Assembly: GCA_035555975.1 (NCBI GenBank)
Contig: DATMFV010000112.1
Coordinates: forward strand, 1 to 64,000
Direction: 5' to 3'
DNA length: 64,000 nt
Origin: DATMFV01 sp035555975
GTDB lineage: Bacteria > Verrucomicrobiota > Verrucomicrobiia > Chthoniobacterales > Chthoniobacteraceae
Each line of letters opens with the position of its first letter. The stretch's first letter is position 1. This document shows positions 17,648 through 27,485 of the stretch, in pieces. A program made the position numbers and the translations under genes. Under the pieces are notes generated by a model that made no database searches, had not been told where the DNA came from, and saw only the letters and a program-made list of their open reading frames with translations.

Positions 17648-19354
17648 TCAATGATCCTCCGCCGTCACCCGGAAGACTTCCTCCAGGGTGGTGACTCCTT
17701 CGCGCGCCTTGTCGAGCCCGACCATCCGGAGCGTTTTCATCCCCTCCTGGATCGCCTGGTTCTTGATGACCGAGGCGGTGGCGCGTTTGATGATCAGCTT
17801 GCGGACCGATTCGGTCACCGGCAGGACTTCCAGCAGGGCGGCCCGACCGGCATAGCCGCGCTGTTTGCACCGCTCGCACCCGGCGCCGCGGTAGAAGGTT
17901 TCGCCGACCAGTTCGTCAAACCCGAGCTTGAGGAAAATGTCGTCCTCGGGGATGAACTCCTCCTTGCAGTTGGAGCAGATGCGGCGCACCAGACGCTGGG
18001 CGCACGTCAACAGCAGCGAGGAGGCGATCAGGAACGGTTCGATCCCCATGTCGTCGAGACGGCTGATCGCCCCGGCGGCGTCGTTGGTGTGGAGCGTGCT
18101 CAAGACCTGGTGCCCGGTCAGCGCGGCCTTGACGGCGATGTCGGCGGTCTCCTGGTCGCGGATTTCCCCGATCATCACGATGTCGGGGTCCTGCCGCAGG
18201 ATGGAGCGCAGCGCCGCCGCGAAGGTGAGACCGACTTCCGCGCGGACGGCAACCTGGTTGACCCCCATCAACTGGTATTCCACCGGGTCTTCGACGGTGA
18301 CGATGTTGTACTCCGGGCTGTTGAGTTCCTGCAAGGCGGAGTAGAGCGTGGTCGTCTTCCCGGACCCGGTCGGCCCGGTGAGCAGGATCATCCCGTGCGG
18401 CGCGTCGATGGCGTTCTTGAACACCTTGAAGGTCGCCTCGTCGAGCCCGAGCTGGTCGATGGAACCGCTCAGGCTGCTCTTGTCGAGAATACGGATGACG
18501 ATCTTTTCGCCATGCACGGTCGGGAGGATCGAGATACGGAGGTCGATCTCCTTGCCTGAAACCTGGATGCGGAAACGCCCGTCCTGTGGCAGCCGCCGTT
18601 CCGCGATGTCGAGCCCGGCGAGGATCTTCACGCGCGAGACCATCGGCAACTGCAACGCCTTGGGGGGGGAACTCGCCTCGATCAGGTTGCCGTCGACGCG
18701 GTAACGGAGCTTGATCCCCTTTTCAAACGGTTCGATGTGGATGTCGGACGCCTTTTCCTTGAGCGCCTGGACGAGGATCATGTTGACAATGCGGACGACC
18801 GGCCCGTCTTCGGGCGAGGCGTTTTCGTCGAGGTCAAGGTGGTGCTGCGTCTCCGGGGCGGAGAGCATTTCCCCGGCTTCCTCCGCCGCGCTTTTCATCA
18901 CCTCGTCCATGGCGAGCCCGCCGGTGTTGACCCCGGAGAGCGCCTCCTGGATCGCCTTTTCAGTGGCGATCATCGGGATGATCTCCAGCCGGGTGAGCTG
19001 CCGGATGTCGTCGATGGCGAGGACGTTCATTGGGTCGGCCATCGCGACGAAAAGCTTCGAGCCGAGCTTGCAGATCGGCATCAGCTTGTACTGGCGCGCC
19101 ATCTCCTTGGGCACCAGCGCCCCCACCTTGTCGGGGATGCGCACCTTGGAGAGATTGATCGGCGGGACATCAAGGCAACGGCCCATCGAGATCATCATGT
19201 CGCCGTCGGTCACGTAGCCGCTGTCGGTCAGGAGCTTGACGAGGCGGCCCCCCTGCTGCTTCTGGATCGCGCGGATTTCCTCAAACTGGGTCGGCAGGAG
19301 GATGCCGTCCTCCATGAGCACGTCGGCAATGCGTTGTCCAAAAGTTCTGGCCAT
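17648..19354 (-). CDS. PilB/GspE-type secretion and pilus assembly ATPase
   Basis: 568 residues. An N-terminal GspE_N/MshEN domain (LLTDSGYVTDGDMM, PKEMARQYKLMPI) precedes the ATPase: Walker A GPTGSGKTTTLYSALQ, Asp box VTVEDPVEYQ, Walker B-like QDPDIVMIGEIRD and His box STLHTNDAAGA. A tetracysteine zinc site CSNC...CERC is near the C-terminus, as in GspE and PilB. It is a cytoplasmic hexameric motor for a type II secretion or type IV pilus machine. The pilus-like cluster at 27486-34494 has no ATPase of its own, so this gene and its companion may serve it; that link is inference. Confidence 0.92.
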   Translation of the reverse strand: MARTFGQRIADVLMEDGILLPTQFEEIRAIQKQQGGRLVKLLTDSGYVTDGDMMISMGRCLDVPPINLSKVRIPDKVGALVPKEMARQYKLMPICKLGSKLFVAMADPMNVLAIDDIRQLTRLEIIPMIATEKAIQEALSGVNTGGLAMDEVMKSAAEEAGEMLSAPETQHHLDLDENASPEDGPVVRIVNMILVQALKEKASDIHIEPFEKGIKLRYRVDGNLIEASSPPKALQLPMVSRVKILAGLDIAERRLPQDGRFRIQVSGKEIDLRISILPTVHGEKIVIRILDKSSLSGSIDQLGLDEATFKVFKNAIDAPHGMILLTGPTGSGKTTTLYSALQELNSPEYNIVTVEDPVEYQLMGVNQVAVRAEVGLTFAAALRSILRQDPDIVMIGEIRDQETADIAVKAALTGHQVLSTLHTNDAAGAISRLDDMGIEPFLIASSLLLTCAQRLVRRICSNCKEEFIPEDDIFLKLGFDELVGETFYRGAGCERCKQRGYAGRAALLEVLPVTESVRKLIIKRATASVIKNQAIQEGMKTLRMVGLDKAREGVTTLEEVFRVTAEDH

Positions 19355-19372
19355 AAAGGAAAAAGAGGGAAA

Positions 19373-20359
19373 TTAACCGAGACGGTAGACTTCGCGTAAG
19401 GTTTTGCGGATGACGTGCGGCAGGGCGAGGTGCCACTGGATGTGGTAGTCAACCGATTGCATCACGGCGTTTTTGGCCCCGACATCAAACGGGTTGTCGA
19501 CGGCGACCATCATCGTCCGGCTCACCACATCGAACGGGAGCACCAGCCGCCCGAGGGTGAGCGATTCGGGCAGCATTTTTACGATCTCGCGGTCGACATC
19601 GTAGTTTTCCAGCGGGGCATAGGCGTACTTGGTCCGGTCGATGATCCCGGAGATGATCGTCTCGATATCGGCCCCGGCGCGGCCGATTTCGTTCAAGAGC
19701 GAGGCGGCCACGGCGCGCCCTTCGAGCACGTCGGGGTGGGCATTGTGCTGGCGGACCGTTTCCATGGCGTGGTTGATGATCTCGTGGCTCACCAGCCGGT
19801 GCTGGATCAGGAACTTCGCCATCGGCTCGTTCCCGTCGTTCTCGGGTTCGCCGCCCCGTTCATACTGCTGCGGCACGGTGGTCGCCGCCGTGGCGATGAG
19901 TCGCGAATCTTCGCCGTTGTTTCCGGGGGGGGCGGCAGGGATGGCGGCGGGAGCCGATGCCGAGGCGAGCTTGGCCGCCTCGGTCTCGAAGTCGAGGGCG
20001 ATTTCCGCCGCCTTTCCGCTTTTCTTGGAGTGGAGCTTTTCGACCAGCCCGGTCAGGATCTCGCGGACCTCCTCGAGTTCCGGCTCCTTTTCGAGGATGC
20101 CTTCGTACTCCATCAGCGCCGACGAATATTGCCCCAGGCGCATGTAGGCGTCGGCGAGCTGCCGGGAGACGCGGAGCGCCTCGGCCTGGTTGCCGTTTTT
20201 CCAGTGCGCTTCCTTGAGGATCTCCAGCGACTGGTAGTCGTCCGGGTTGGAGACGGCGATCGCCTCGAACATCTGGATGGTCTGTTCGATCTGCTCGCGT
20301 TCCTCCGGGGTGAGGTGATCGGCCAGCGAAATGGAAATGGGGGTGGTGACGGGGTCCAT
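19373..20359 (-). CDS. TPR plus GspE-N-like domain protein, companion of PilB-type ATPase
   Basis: 328 residues. Residues of about 20-110 form TPR-like helices (SLEILKEAHWKNGNQAEALRV, AYMRLGQYSSALMEYEGIL). An Ala/Pro-rich linker follows, and the last 150 residues (MAKFLIQHRLVSHEI, AYAPLENYDVDREIVKMLP, MMVAVDNPFDV) resemble the N-terminal domain of GspE/PilB ATPases but lack any ATPase core. It lies 18 bp upstream of the PilB gene in the same orientation. It may dock to the ATPase or to the inner-membrane platform. It is not a truncated ATPase, because it ends cleanly before the next start. Confidence 0.7.
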   Translation of the reverse strand: MDPVTTPISISLADHLTPEEREQIEQTIQMFEAIAVSNPDDYQSLEILKEAHWKNGNQAEALRVSRQLADAYMRLGQYSSALMEYEGILEKEPELEEVREILTGLVEKLHSKKSGKAAEIALDFETEAAKLASASAPAAIPAAPPGNNGEDSRLIATAATTVPQQYERGGEPENDGNEPMAKFLIQHRLVSHEIINHAMETVRQHNAHPDVLEGRAVAASLLNEIGRAGADIETIISGIIDRTKYAYAPLENYDVDREIVKMLPESLTLGRLVLPFDVVSRTMMVAVDNPFDVGAKNAVMQSVDYHIQWHLALPHVIRKTLREVYRLG

Positions 20360-20551
20360 GGCGGATTCCAGAGGCGGCTTTGGTTTTTTGGGTTTTGTCT
20401 TCGCGCCCCGCTTGTGATAGCGAAACGTAGAGACAAGGGAAATCGTTGATGGCGTTGGAAACGGGCGAGTCTACCAGAGCGCCCCGGGCAAAACCAGTAA
20501 AACCGCAACACGATCCCCCCTCCTTCCAGAGCAACCTTTATTCCACACCAT

Positions 20552-21490
20552 ATGAGCAAACGCATCGCATTTCTTTTTTCAGGGCAGGGGGCGCAGAAAG
20601 TCGGCATGGGCAGGGAACTGGCCTCCCGCTTTCCGGCGGCCCGGCGTCTTTTCGAACAGGCCGACGCGCTTCTGGGCTGTTCGCTGAGCGCGATCGCCTT
20701 CGAAGGCCCGGCGGAGACCCTGACGCAGACGATCCACTGCCAGCCCGCCCTTTACGTCCACGGCCTCGCCGTGCTCGCGGCATTGCAGGAAAAGTGCGAC
20801 GCGGTGCTCCGCCCCCACGCGACCGCCGGTCTTTCGCTCGGCGAGTTCACCGCGCATGCCGCCGCCGGGACGTTTGATTTCGAGACCGGCCTGCGCCTGG
20901 TCGCCCAGCGCGCCCGGTTCATGCAGGAGGCATGCGACGCGACGCAAGGGGGGATGGCGGCGCTGATCGGGGCCGACGAGCCGACGGTCCGCCAGCTCGC
21001 GGCGGAGGTCGATGTCGACATCGCCAACCTCAACGCGCCGGGGCAGATCGTCATCTCCGGTGAAAGCGCCAAAATCGCGCTGGCCATCGGTCGGGCAAAG
21101 GATTTCGGCATCCGCCGCGCCATCCCGCTCGAAGTCGCCGGGGCGTACCATTCGCGCCTGATGAACTCCGCCTACCTGAAGCTCGGCGCGGTGCTGGAGG
21201 CGACCGAACTGCAAACGCCGGGCTGCAAGGTTTACAGCAACATCGACGCCCAGCCGGTCACTGACGCCGCCTCGATCCGCAACGCCCTGCGCGAACAGGT
21301 CACTGGCAGCGTCCGCTGGAGCGACTCGATCGAACGGCTCATCGACGACGAACAGATCGACCTCTTCATCGAATTCGGCCCCGACACCACCCTCGCCGGG
21401 CTCCTCAACCGCACCCGCAAGGGAACGCCGATCGTCTCCATCGCCGACGAAGCGGGGATGGAAGCGGCGTGTGAGACGATCCGGGGGTAG
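20552..21490 (+). CDS. fabD: Malonyl-CoA:ACP transacylase
   Basis: 312 residues, normal length. The N-terminal oxyanion segment is FLFSGQGAQKVGMG, and the nucleophile elbow is GLSLGE, where the serine sits in the GxSxG-type turn. The malonyl-binding Arg is in LVAQRARFMQ, and the catalytic His in GAYHSRLM. It transfers malonyl groups to acyl carrier protein in fatty acid synthesis in the cytoplasm. It is divergent from the PilB operon across about 190 bp and is followed by the MITE-like element, so no other fab gene is adjacent. Confidence 0.95.
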   Translation: MSKRIAFLFSGQGAQKVGMGRELASRFPAARRLFEQADALLGCSLSAIAFEGPAETLTQTIHCQPALYVHGLAVLAALQEKCDAVLRPHATAGLSLGEFTAHAAAGTFDFETGLRLVAQRARFMQEACDATQGGMAALIGADEPTVRQLAAEVDVDIANLNAPGQIVISGESAKIALAIGRAKDFGIRRAIPLEVAGAYHSRLMNSAYLKLGAVLEATELQTPGCKVYSNIDAQPVTDAASIRNALREQVTGSVRWSDSIERLIDDEQIDLFIEFGPDTTLAGLLNRTRKGTPIVSIADEAGMEAACETIRG

Positions 21491-21541
21491 TCTTCCGTTC
21501 CTTTTCAGAAACGAGTCAACCGGCCTGTGGCATCGGAACCT

Positions 21542-21834
21542 GGGTGTGATTAAAAGTGGTATCAGCAAGGGAATAGCCCGGAGGGCTTACAGCGGGGAAG
21601 CCGGGGGTCGAGCGAAGCGACACCCCCGGGCTATTGGATTCCCCCCATCATCGACCCCGAACGGGGTCGCAGAAAAAGGGACCTTACCCCAAGACGATCC
21701 GCTGCGACCCTTTCAGGGTCGATTTCTCTCCCACCGGTTTTCCGGGGGTGGCGCGCTCTCGCGCTTACCCCCGGCTGCCCCGCTTGAGCAACCCTTCAGG
21801 TTGCTTCTTATCTGCACCACTTTTAATCACACCC
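21542..21834. mobile_element. MITE-like non-autonomous element with 19-bp perfect TIRs and 9-bp target duplication
   Basis: The 293-bp element starts with GGGTGTGATTAAAAGTGGT (21542-21560) and ends with its exact reverse complement (21816-21834). TCGGAACCT occurs immediately outside both ends (21533-21541 and 21835-21843), the mark of transposition with a 9-bp target duplication. The interior has no transposase but holds a series of hairpins: AATAGCCCGG / CCGGGCTATT (21572-21581 with 21626-21635), CCGGGGG / CCCCCGG (21601-21629), CGACCCCG / CGGGGTCG (21652-21669), CGACCCT / AGGGTCG (21705-21721), CCGGGGGT / ACCCCCGG (21742-21774) and AGCAACC / GGTTGCT (21787-21805). It lies between fabD and queF and accounts for most of the 482-bp gap 21491-21972; the rest of that gap shows nothing else. 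Confidence 0.88.
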
Positions 21835-21972
21835 TCGGAACCTGATGCAACGCCGCCGGTTGGTTCGTTTTGGAATGGCTGTTGACGGGCCGGGCCGTCG
21901 TGGGCCGTGAAAATTGGCCTTGTCAAAAGAGACGCTCCGGAGAGATTACGGTTTCTTACATCGCCTTTATCC

Positions 21973-22434
21973 ATGTCCGACGCATCCAACGATCCCAAAC
22001 GCGGCCTGAACCTTCTCGGGCGTGCCATCGAAGCGATCCCCGCCCGGCCCGACCTCGCCGTGCTGGAAACCTTTCCCAACCGCTACCCGCAACGCTCCTA
22101 CTGGATTCGCTTCGAGACGGTGGATTTCACCTCGCTCTGCCCCGTGACCGGCCAGCCCGATTTCGCGCGGATCACCATCGACTACGTGGCCGACGAGCGG
22201 TGCATCGAGACCAAGTCGCTCAAGTTTTACCTCGCCTCGTTCCGCAACTCGCGCAGTTTCAACGAAGAGGTGGTCAACCGCATCCTCGACGATCTGGTTG
22301 CCGCGTGTGCGCCCCGGCGGATGATCGTCCATGGCGCATTTGCCTCGCGCGGGGGGATCAGCCTCTCGGCACAGGCCGCCCATCCCGACGAAGCGGCGCA
22401 CCGGCTGGAACCGCCCGCGCGCAGTCGGGGCTGA
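21973..22434 (+). CDS. queF: NADPH-dependent 7-cyano-7-deazaguanine (preQ0) reductase, type I
   Basis: About 153 residues, the size of the short unimodular QueF. The active-site Cys is in FTSLCPVTGQPDFA, the QueF hallmark, followed by the substrate-binding CIETKSLKFYLASFRN motif with its catalytic Glu. It reduces the nitrile of preQ0 to preQ1 for queuosine in tRNA. No other queuosine gene is in the window and no preQ1 riboswitch is recognisable upstream. The start is the ATG at 21973 before SDASNDPKRG. Confidence 0.95.
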   Translation: MSDASNDPKRGLNLLGRAIEAIPARPDLAVLETFPNRYPQRSYWIRFETVDFTSLCPVTGQPDFARITIDYVADERCIETKSLKFYLASFRNSRSFNEEVVNRILDDLVAACAPRRMIVHGAFASRGGISLSAQAAHPDEAAHRLEPPARSRG

Positions 22435-22499
22435 CGGTCGATTTTTTTCGTTTTTTTAGGCTCCGGTTTCGTCGCCTCCCGCGCTATCGTGGCGGCAAG

Positions 22500-23222
22500 A
22501 TGCCGACGCCGCTCCACGAAAAATCGTCCGTTGAAACCATCCGCGCCCGCTTTGACGCCGATGTCGACCGCTTCAGCCGTCTCGAAACCGGGCAGCAGGC
22601 GACGATCGACGCGCCGCTGGTCCTCGATCTCGTCGCCGCCGCTGCCGCGAGCCACCTGCGCCCCGGCGACCACCTTCTCGACCTCGGCTGCGGCGCGGGC
22701 AATTTCACGCTCCGGCTGCTGCGGGAGGTCCGCCCGCTCCATTGCCATCTGGTCGACCTGAGCCGCGCCATGCTGGATCGCGCCGGCGACCGCCTCCGCG
22801 CGGTCGACAACCCGCCGCACACCCTTTGCCAGAGCGATCTGCGCGAGGTCGGCTTTTCGGAAAAGAGTTTCGACGCGATCGTCGCCAGCGCCGTCCTCCA
22901 TCACCTGCGCGACGATGCCGACTGGGAGGCCGTTTTCACCCGTCTCCACCGCTGGCTCAAACCCGGGGGGCGGCTCTATGTCGCCGATCTGGTTACTTTC
23001 GAAGACCCCGCCATCCAGGCCGTCATGTGGGAACGCTATGGCGCGTACCTCGAAAGCGTCGGGGGGGCCGGCTACCGGCAGGCGATCTTTGGCAACATCG
23101 AGGCGGAAGACTCCCCGCGCCCGCTTCCCTATCAGCTTGATCTCCTGCGCAAGGTCGGCTTTTCCGGTTACGACATCCTCCACCGCAACAGCGTTTTCGC
23201 CTGCTTTTTTGCGATCCGGTAG
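22500..23222 (+). CDS. Class I SAM-dependent methyltransferase
   Basis: 240 residues. Motif I is LLDLGCGAGNFTLRLL, followed by the acidic residue in HLVDLSRAMLDRA and motif-III/IV sequence FDAIVASAVLHHLRD. The C-terminal half (GGRLYVADLVTF) is typical of small-molecule methyltransferases in the UbiE/Methyltransf_11 group. The substrate is not evident. It follows queF by 65 bp in the same direction and precedes the peptidase-MA-like pair by 24 bp. Confidence 0.85.
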   Translation: MPTPLHEKSSVETIRARFDADVDRFSRLETGQQATIDAPLVLDLVAAAAASHLRPGDHLLDLGCGAGNFTLRLLREVRPLHCHLVDLSRAMLDRAGDRLRAVDNPPHTLCQSDLREVGFSEKSFDAIVASAVLHHLRDDADWEAVFTRLHRWLKPGGRLYVADLVTFEDPAIQAVMWERYGAYLESVGGAGYRQAIFGNIEAEDSPRPLPYQLDLLRKVGFSGYDILHRNSVFACFFAIR

Positions 23223-23246
23223 ACTCCGGCGCTTCCCCTCCCCGCC

Positions 23247-24131
23247 ATGCCCCGTCTCCTGTTCCTGATCCTTGCCGTCGGGCTTCTCACCGGCGGAGGG
23301 AAGGCGGCGGGCGACGGGGGCGACCGGCTGCGACCGCTCAAGGAGATCGCTTTTTCCGACCTGAGCGACCGGACGATCGCCGAAGCCGGCCGACAGGCGC
23401 TCGCCATGCGCCCGGAGGCATGGAAACATGCGGAAACCGAGCATTTCGTCCTCCACTTCCGGGAACGTTCCGTTGCCGCGCCGGTTGCCGTCGAAGCCGA
23501 GTTTTACTACCGCATCCTTTTAAGCGACCTGAAGCTCTCCCCCACTCCTTCCGACGGGAAGAGCCACATCTACCTCTTCGATGACCCGCGCGAATGGTCG
23601 CTTTTCGCCAGCGACGCCTCGCTGGAAGTCTGGACCGGCGCGGCGAAGATCGGCGGGGAACTCTTCGTCCCGCGCGACAGCGCCCGCCGCTTCAAGGGGC
23701 ACGAACTGGGGCACGAAATCGCGCACCTGATCGTCCGCCGCCACCTGGGCGAACACCTGCCGCTCTGGCTGGAGGAAGGGTATGCGGAGGAAGTCGCGAC
23801 CCGGGGGTACGCCGCCTTTTACCGCGCCCGCGGCTACCGGGCCAAACCGCGGGCCGGAGCGTTGCCCGCCCCGCCGGTCCCGCTTGCCGAACTGACCGCC
23901 CGTACCGGTTACCCGGCCGACACCGCCGAAGCACACCTCTTCTACCGGCAGGCCCACCGGCTGGCGTGGTTTCTGAACGCTTTTGGCGACGAAGCCCATT
24001 TCCGGCAACTGCTCACCCTCTGCGCAAAAGGTGAACCGTTTGAGAGCGCCCTGCGCCGCGCGTACGGCTCCCGCTGGGCCAGCCTCGACGCTTTGGAGGT
24101 TGACTTCCTGGCCGAACTTGCCAGACCGTAG
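23247..24131 (+). CDS. Peptidase-MA-like secreted metallohydrolase (first of a tandem pair)
   Basis: 294 residues with an N-terminal signal peptide (MPRLLFLILAVGLLTGGG). The zinc motif is HEIAH within LGHEIAHLIVRRH, followed by the downstream LPLWLEEGYAEEVATRG segment whose Glu is the usual third ligand (gluzincin pattern). The N-terminal part (AMRPEAWKHAETEHFVLHFRER) is shared with the next gene. It probably acts outside the cytoplasm, but the substrate is unknown. The two genes are 36 bp apart. Confidence 0.75.
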   Translation: MPRLLFLILAVGLLTGGGKAAGDGGDRLRPLKEIAFSDLSDRTIAEAGRQALAMRPEAWKHAETEHFVLHFRERSVAAPVAVEAEFYYRILLSDLKLSPTPSDGKSHIYLFDDPREWSLFASDASLEVWTGAAKIGGELFVPRDSARRFKGHELGHEIAHLIVRRHLGEHLPLWLEEGYAEEVATRGYAAFYRARGYRAKPRAGALPAPPVPLAELTARTGYPADTAEAHLFYRQAHRLAWFLNAFGDEAHFRQLLTLCAKGEPFESALRRAYGSRWASLDALEVDFLAELARP

Positions 24132-24167
24132 GCGTCGTTCCCGCGATCGAACGCCTCCTTTTTTGTC

Positions 24168-25043
24168 ATGCGCCTCCCCCTGCTTTTCCTGCTGCCCGTT
24201 CTGCTTTTTCACCCCGGCTCCTCCCTTCGGGCCGATGCCCCGCCCCGCGACATCCGCCTCAACGAAACGACCTTCGACGCCCTCTCCAACCACGAGATCA
24301 GCGAACTCGGCCAGACCGCGCTCGATCTCCAGCCCAAAAAGTGGCGGCACGCCGAGACGCCCCATTTCATCGTCCACTTCCGGCGGGCGACCGAAGCGCG
24401 CCGGGCGGTCCGCGAGATCGAATACACCCTCTGGTTCGCCGCCACGGCCCTCGGGGCAAAGCCGGAGGCGTACGCCAAAAAGTCGCACATCTACATCTTT
24501 GGCGACCGGCGCGAATGGACCACGTTTCTCCACAAGAGCAAGACGCCGTCGTGGTCGGCCAGTTTTGCCATGGGCGACGCGCTCTTTCTCCACGTCGGCG
24601 GCCCGACGGAGCCGTTTGACTCGCAGCTTCTCGCGCACGAAACCACCCACGCCGTCGTCGCGCGCCTCTACCCGCAGAGCCGCTGGCCACTTTGGCTCAA
24701 CGAAGGGTTTGCCGAATACATGGGGAGCGCCAGCATCGCCGCGCGCAAGGGGCAGTACCTCAAAGGGTTGCAGAACCGGCTCCAGCAGGCCGACCTGCCG
24801 CTCGACGACCTTCTCACCCTCGTGCAATACCCGGCGGAGGCCGACGAGATCACCCGGCTCTACCAGACCAGCGAGCGGCTGGTCCGTTTCCTGATGACGC
24901 AGTTCCCGAAGGAAACCTTCCCGAAACTGGTCGACGCCATTCTTTCCGGAGCCTCGCTTGAAACCGCCGTGACGACCCTCTACAGTGAGCAGGTCGGCGA
25001 CTACGCCGGGTTCATCAAACGTTACGACCGTTTTGAGCATTAA
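24168..25043 (+). CDS. Peptidase-MA-like secreted metallohydrolase (second of a tandem pair)
   Basis: 291 residues with signal peptide MRLPLLFLLPVLLFHPGSS. Zinc motif HETTH (LLAHETTHAVVARL), then WPLWLNEGFAEYMGSAS. It matches its upstream neighbour in the segments KWRHAETPHFIVHFRRA, SHIYIFGDRREW and PLWLNEGFAEY, so the pair arose by tandem duplication with strong divergence elsewhere. The conserved motifs suggest both are active. Confidence 0.75.
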   Translation: MRLPLLFLLPVLLFHPGSSLRADAPPRDIRLNETTFDALSNHEISELGQTALDLQPKKWRHAETPHFIVHFRRATEARRAVREIEYTLWFAATALGAKPEAYAKKSHIYIFGDRREWTTFLHKSKTPSWSASFAMGDALFLHVGGPTEPFDSQLLAHETTHAVVARLYPQSRWPLWLNEGFAEYMGSASIAARKGQYLKGLQNRLQQADLPLDDLLTLVQYPAEADEITRLYQTSERLVRFLMTQFPKETFPKLVDAILSGASLETAVTTLYSEQVGDYAGFIKRYDRFEH

Positions 25044-25072
25044 ACCTGCTATCTGAGCAAGATCCCCGCCTT

Positions 25073-26269
25073 ATGCCCCGCGCCACCGCCACCAAGCCCG
25101 CCTCCTCCAAAGCCGCCGCCGTGCGCGCCGTGGTCGGCAGCGACGAGTCGGAGGTCAAACGGGTCGCCCTCCAGCGTTCCGTGGAGATGGCCCCCAAGGA
25201 GAGCGGCGATCTCGGGATCGACGTGATCGACGGCGCGGTCGACAACGTGGAGCAGGCGATCACCCGCCTTCACCAGAGCGTCGAGGCGATCCAGACGCTC
25301 CCGTTTTTCGGCGGGGAGAAGCTCGTCTGGCTCAAAAACGCGAATTTCCTGGGCGATTCGGTCACGGGCCGCTCCGCCGGGGTGGTCGATGCGGCCCAGG
25401 CGTTAATCGACCTCCTCGCCGCCGGGCTGCCGCAGGGGGTCGCCTTTCTTTTGAGCGCGACCGAGATCGACAAGCGCCGTTCGTTCTACAAAACGCTCGG
25501 CAAGATCGCCGCAGTGGAGGTTTTCGACAAGCTCGACGCCAGCCGCTCGGGCTGGGAGGAAAACGCGGCGGGCCTCGTCCGCGACCAGGCGGAAAAAGCC
25601 GGGCTTCAACTCCGGGGCGACGCGCTGGAACTCTTCGTGCTGCTGACCGGCGGCGATTCCCGGCAGATCCGCAATGAACTCGAAAAACTCGACCTCTACC
25701 TCGGTACGGAGCGGCGGGAAGTGACCCTGGAGGATCTCCGGCTGATGGTCCCCCCCTCCCGTGCGGGGGTGATCTTCGAACTCGGCAACGCGCTCGCCGC
25801 CCGCGACCTCAACCAGGCGCTCGGCCGGGTCGAGCAACTGCTTTTCCAGGGGGAGAGCGCGGTCGGCATCCTTCTGGTCGCGATCATCCCGACGGTGCGC
25901 AACCTCCTGCTCGCCAAGGATCTGATGGATCGTTACCGGCTTTCGCGTCCCGCCGCGCCGTTCCACTTTGCCGGAGCCCTCAAGCGGCTGCCGGCCGATG
26001 CGACCGGGCATCTCCCGCGCAAAAAGGACGGGACGCTCAACACCTACGCCCTCGGCATCGCCGCCACCGGAGCTCACCGCTTTACGCTGCCCGAGCTTCA
26101 CCGCGCCCTGGAAGCGTGCCTGGAGGCGAACGTCGAGCTGGTCACTAGCGGGCTCGACGCCGCCACCCTTTTGACCGAGTTGATCGTCCGCATCGCCGCT
26201 CCCGGCCCATCCCGACCCCTCTCCGCCCCTGCCGCTCCTGCCGCTCCCCGGCGACGTTCCGGCCGATGA
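25073..26269 (+). CDS. holA: DNA polymerase III subunit delta
   Basis: 398 residues. Recognised from the HolA layout: VVGSDESEVKRVALQRSV at the N-terminus, a Rossmann-like segment with LPFFGGEKLVWLKNANFLGDS, GLPQGVAFLLSATEIDKR, and the helical GGDSRQIRNELEKLDLYLG plus FELGNALAARDLNQALGRVEQLLFQGE that are typical of domain III. It is the clamp-loader subunit that opens the sliding clamp. The C-terminus ends in a low-complexity PAAPAAPRRRSGR tail encoded by the C-rich repeat-like string. Confidence 0.85.
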   Translation: MPRATATKPASSKAAAVRAVVGSDESEVKRVALQRSVEMAPKESGDLGIDVIDGAVDNVEQAITRLHQSVEAIQTLPFFGGEKLVWLKNANFLGDSVTGRSAGVVDAAQALIDLLAAGLPQGVAFLLSATEIDKRRSFYKTLGKIAAVEVFDKLDASRSGWEENAAGLVRDQAEKAGLQLRGDALELFVLLTGGDSRQIRNELEKLDLYLGTERREVTLEDLRLMVPPSRAGVIFELGNALAARDLNQALGRVEQLLFQGESAVGILLVAIIPTVRNLLLAKDLMDRYRLSRPAAPFHFAGALKRLPADATGHLPRKKDGTLNTYALGIAATGAHRFTLPELHRALEACLEANVELVTSGLDAATLLTELIVRIAAPGPSRPLSAPAAPAAPRRRSGR

Positions 26270-26361
26270 AGTTTCGCCCCGTTCCGGCCCCGGCGGGACA
26301 AAAGAACTTAAATCCCCTTTTCAATTCCCTCGCAACGCATTAAAACGCCTTTCCTATTCTC

Positions 26362-27321
<960 letters not shown>

Positions 27322-27485
27322 ACTCCGCCCCGAAGTTGTGCCAAACGTCCCCTCAAGGCCGCATCGCCTCTTTCCATCACCTCCAACCCTTCGTCCCTTG
27401 GCGCAAGAAAGTTACGACTTTTCCTTTGCCAATTAGGGGAAAACCTGAATATCGTAAACCCGTCTCTACTCTTCCCTCCTATAGC

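Noticed and set aside
21844..21972. preQ1 riboswitch upstream of queF
   Set aside because: No aptamer-like stem and A-rich tail arrangement could be recognised.
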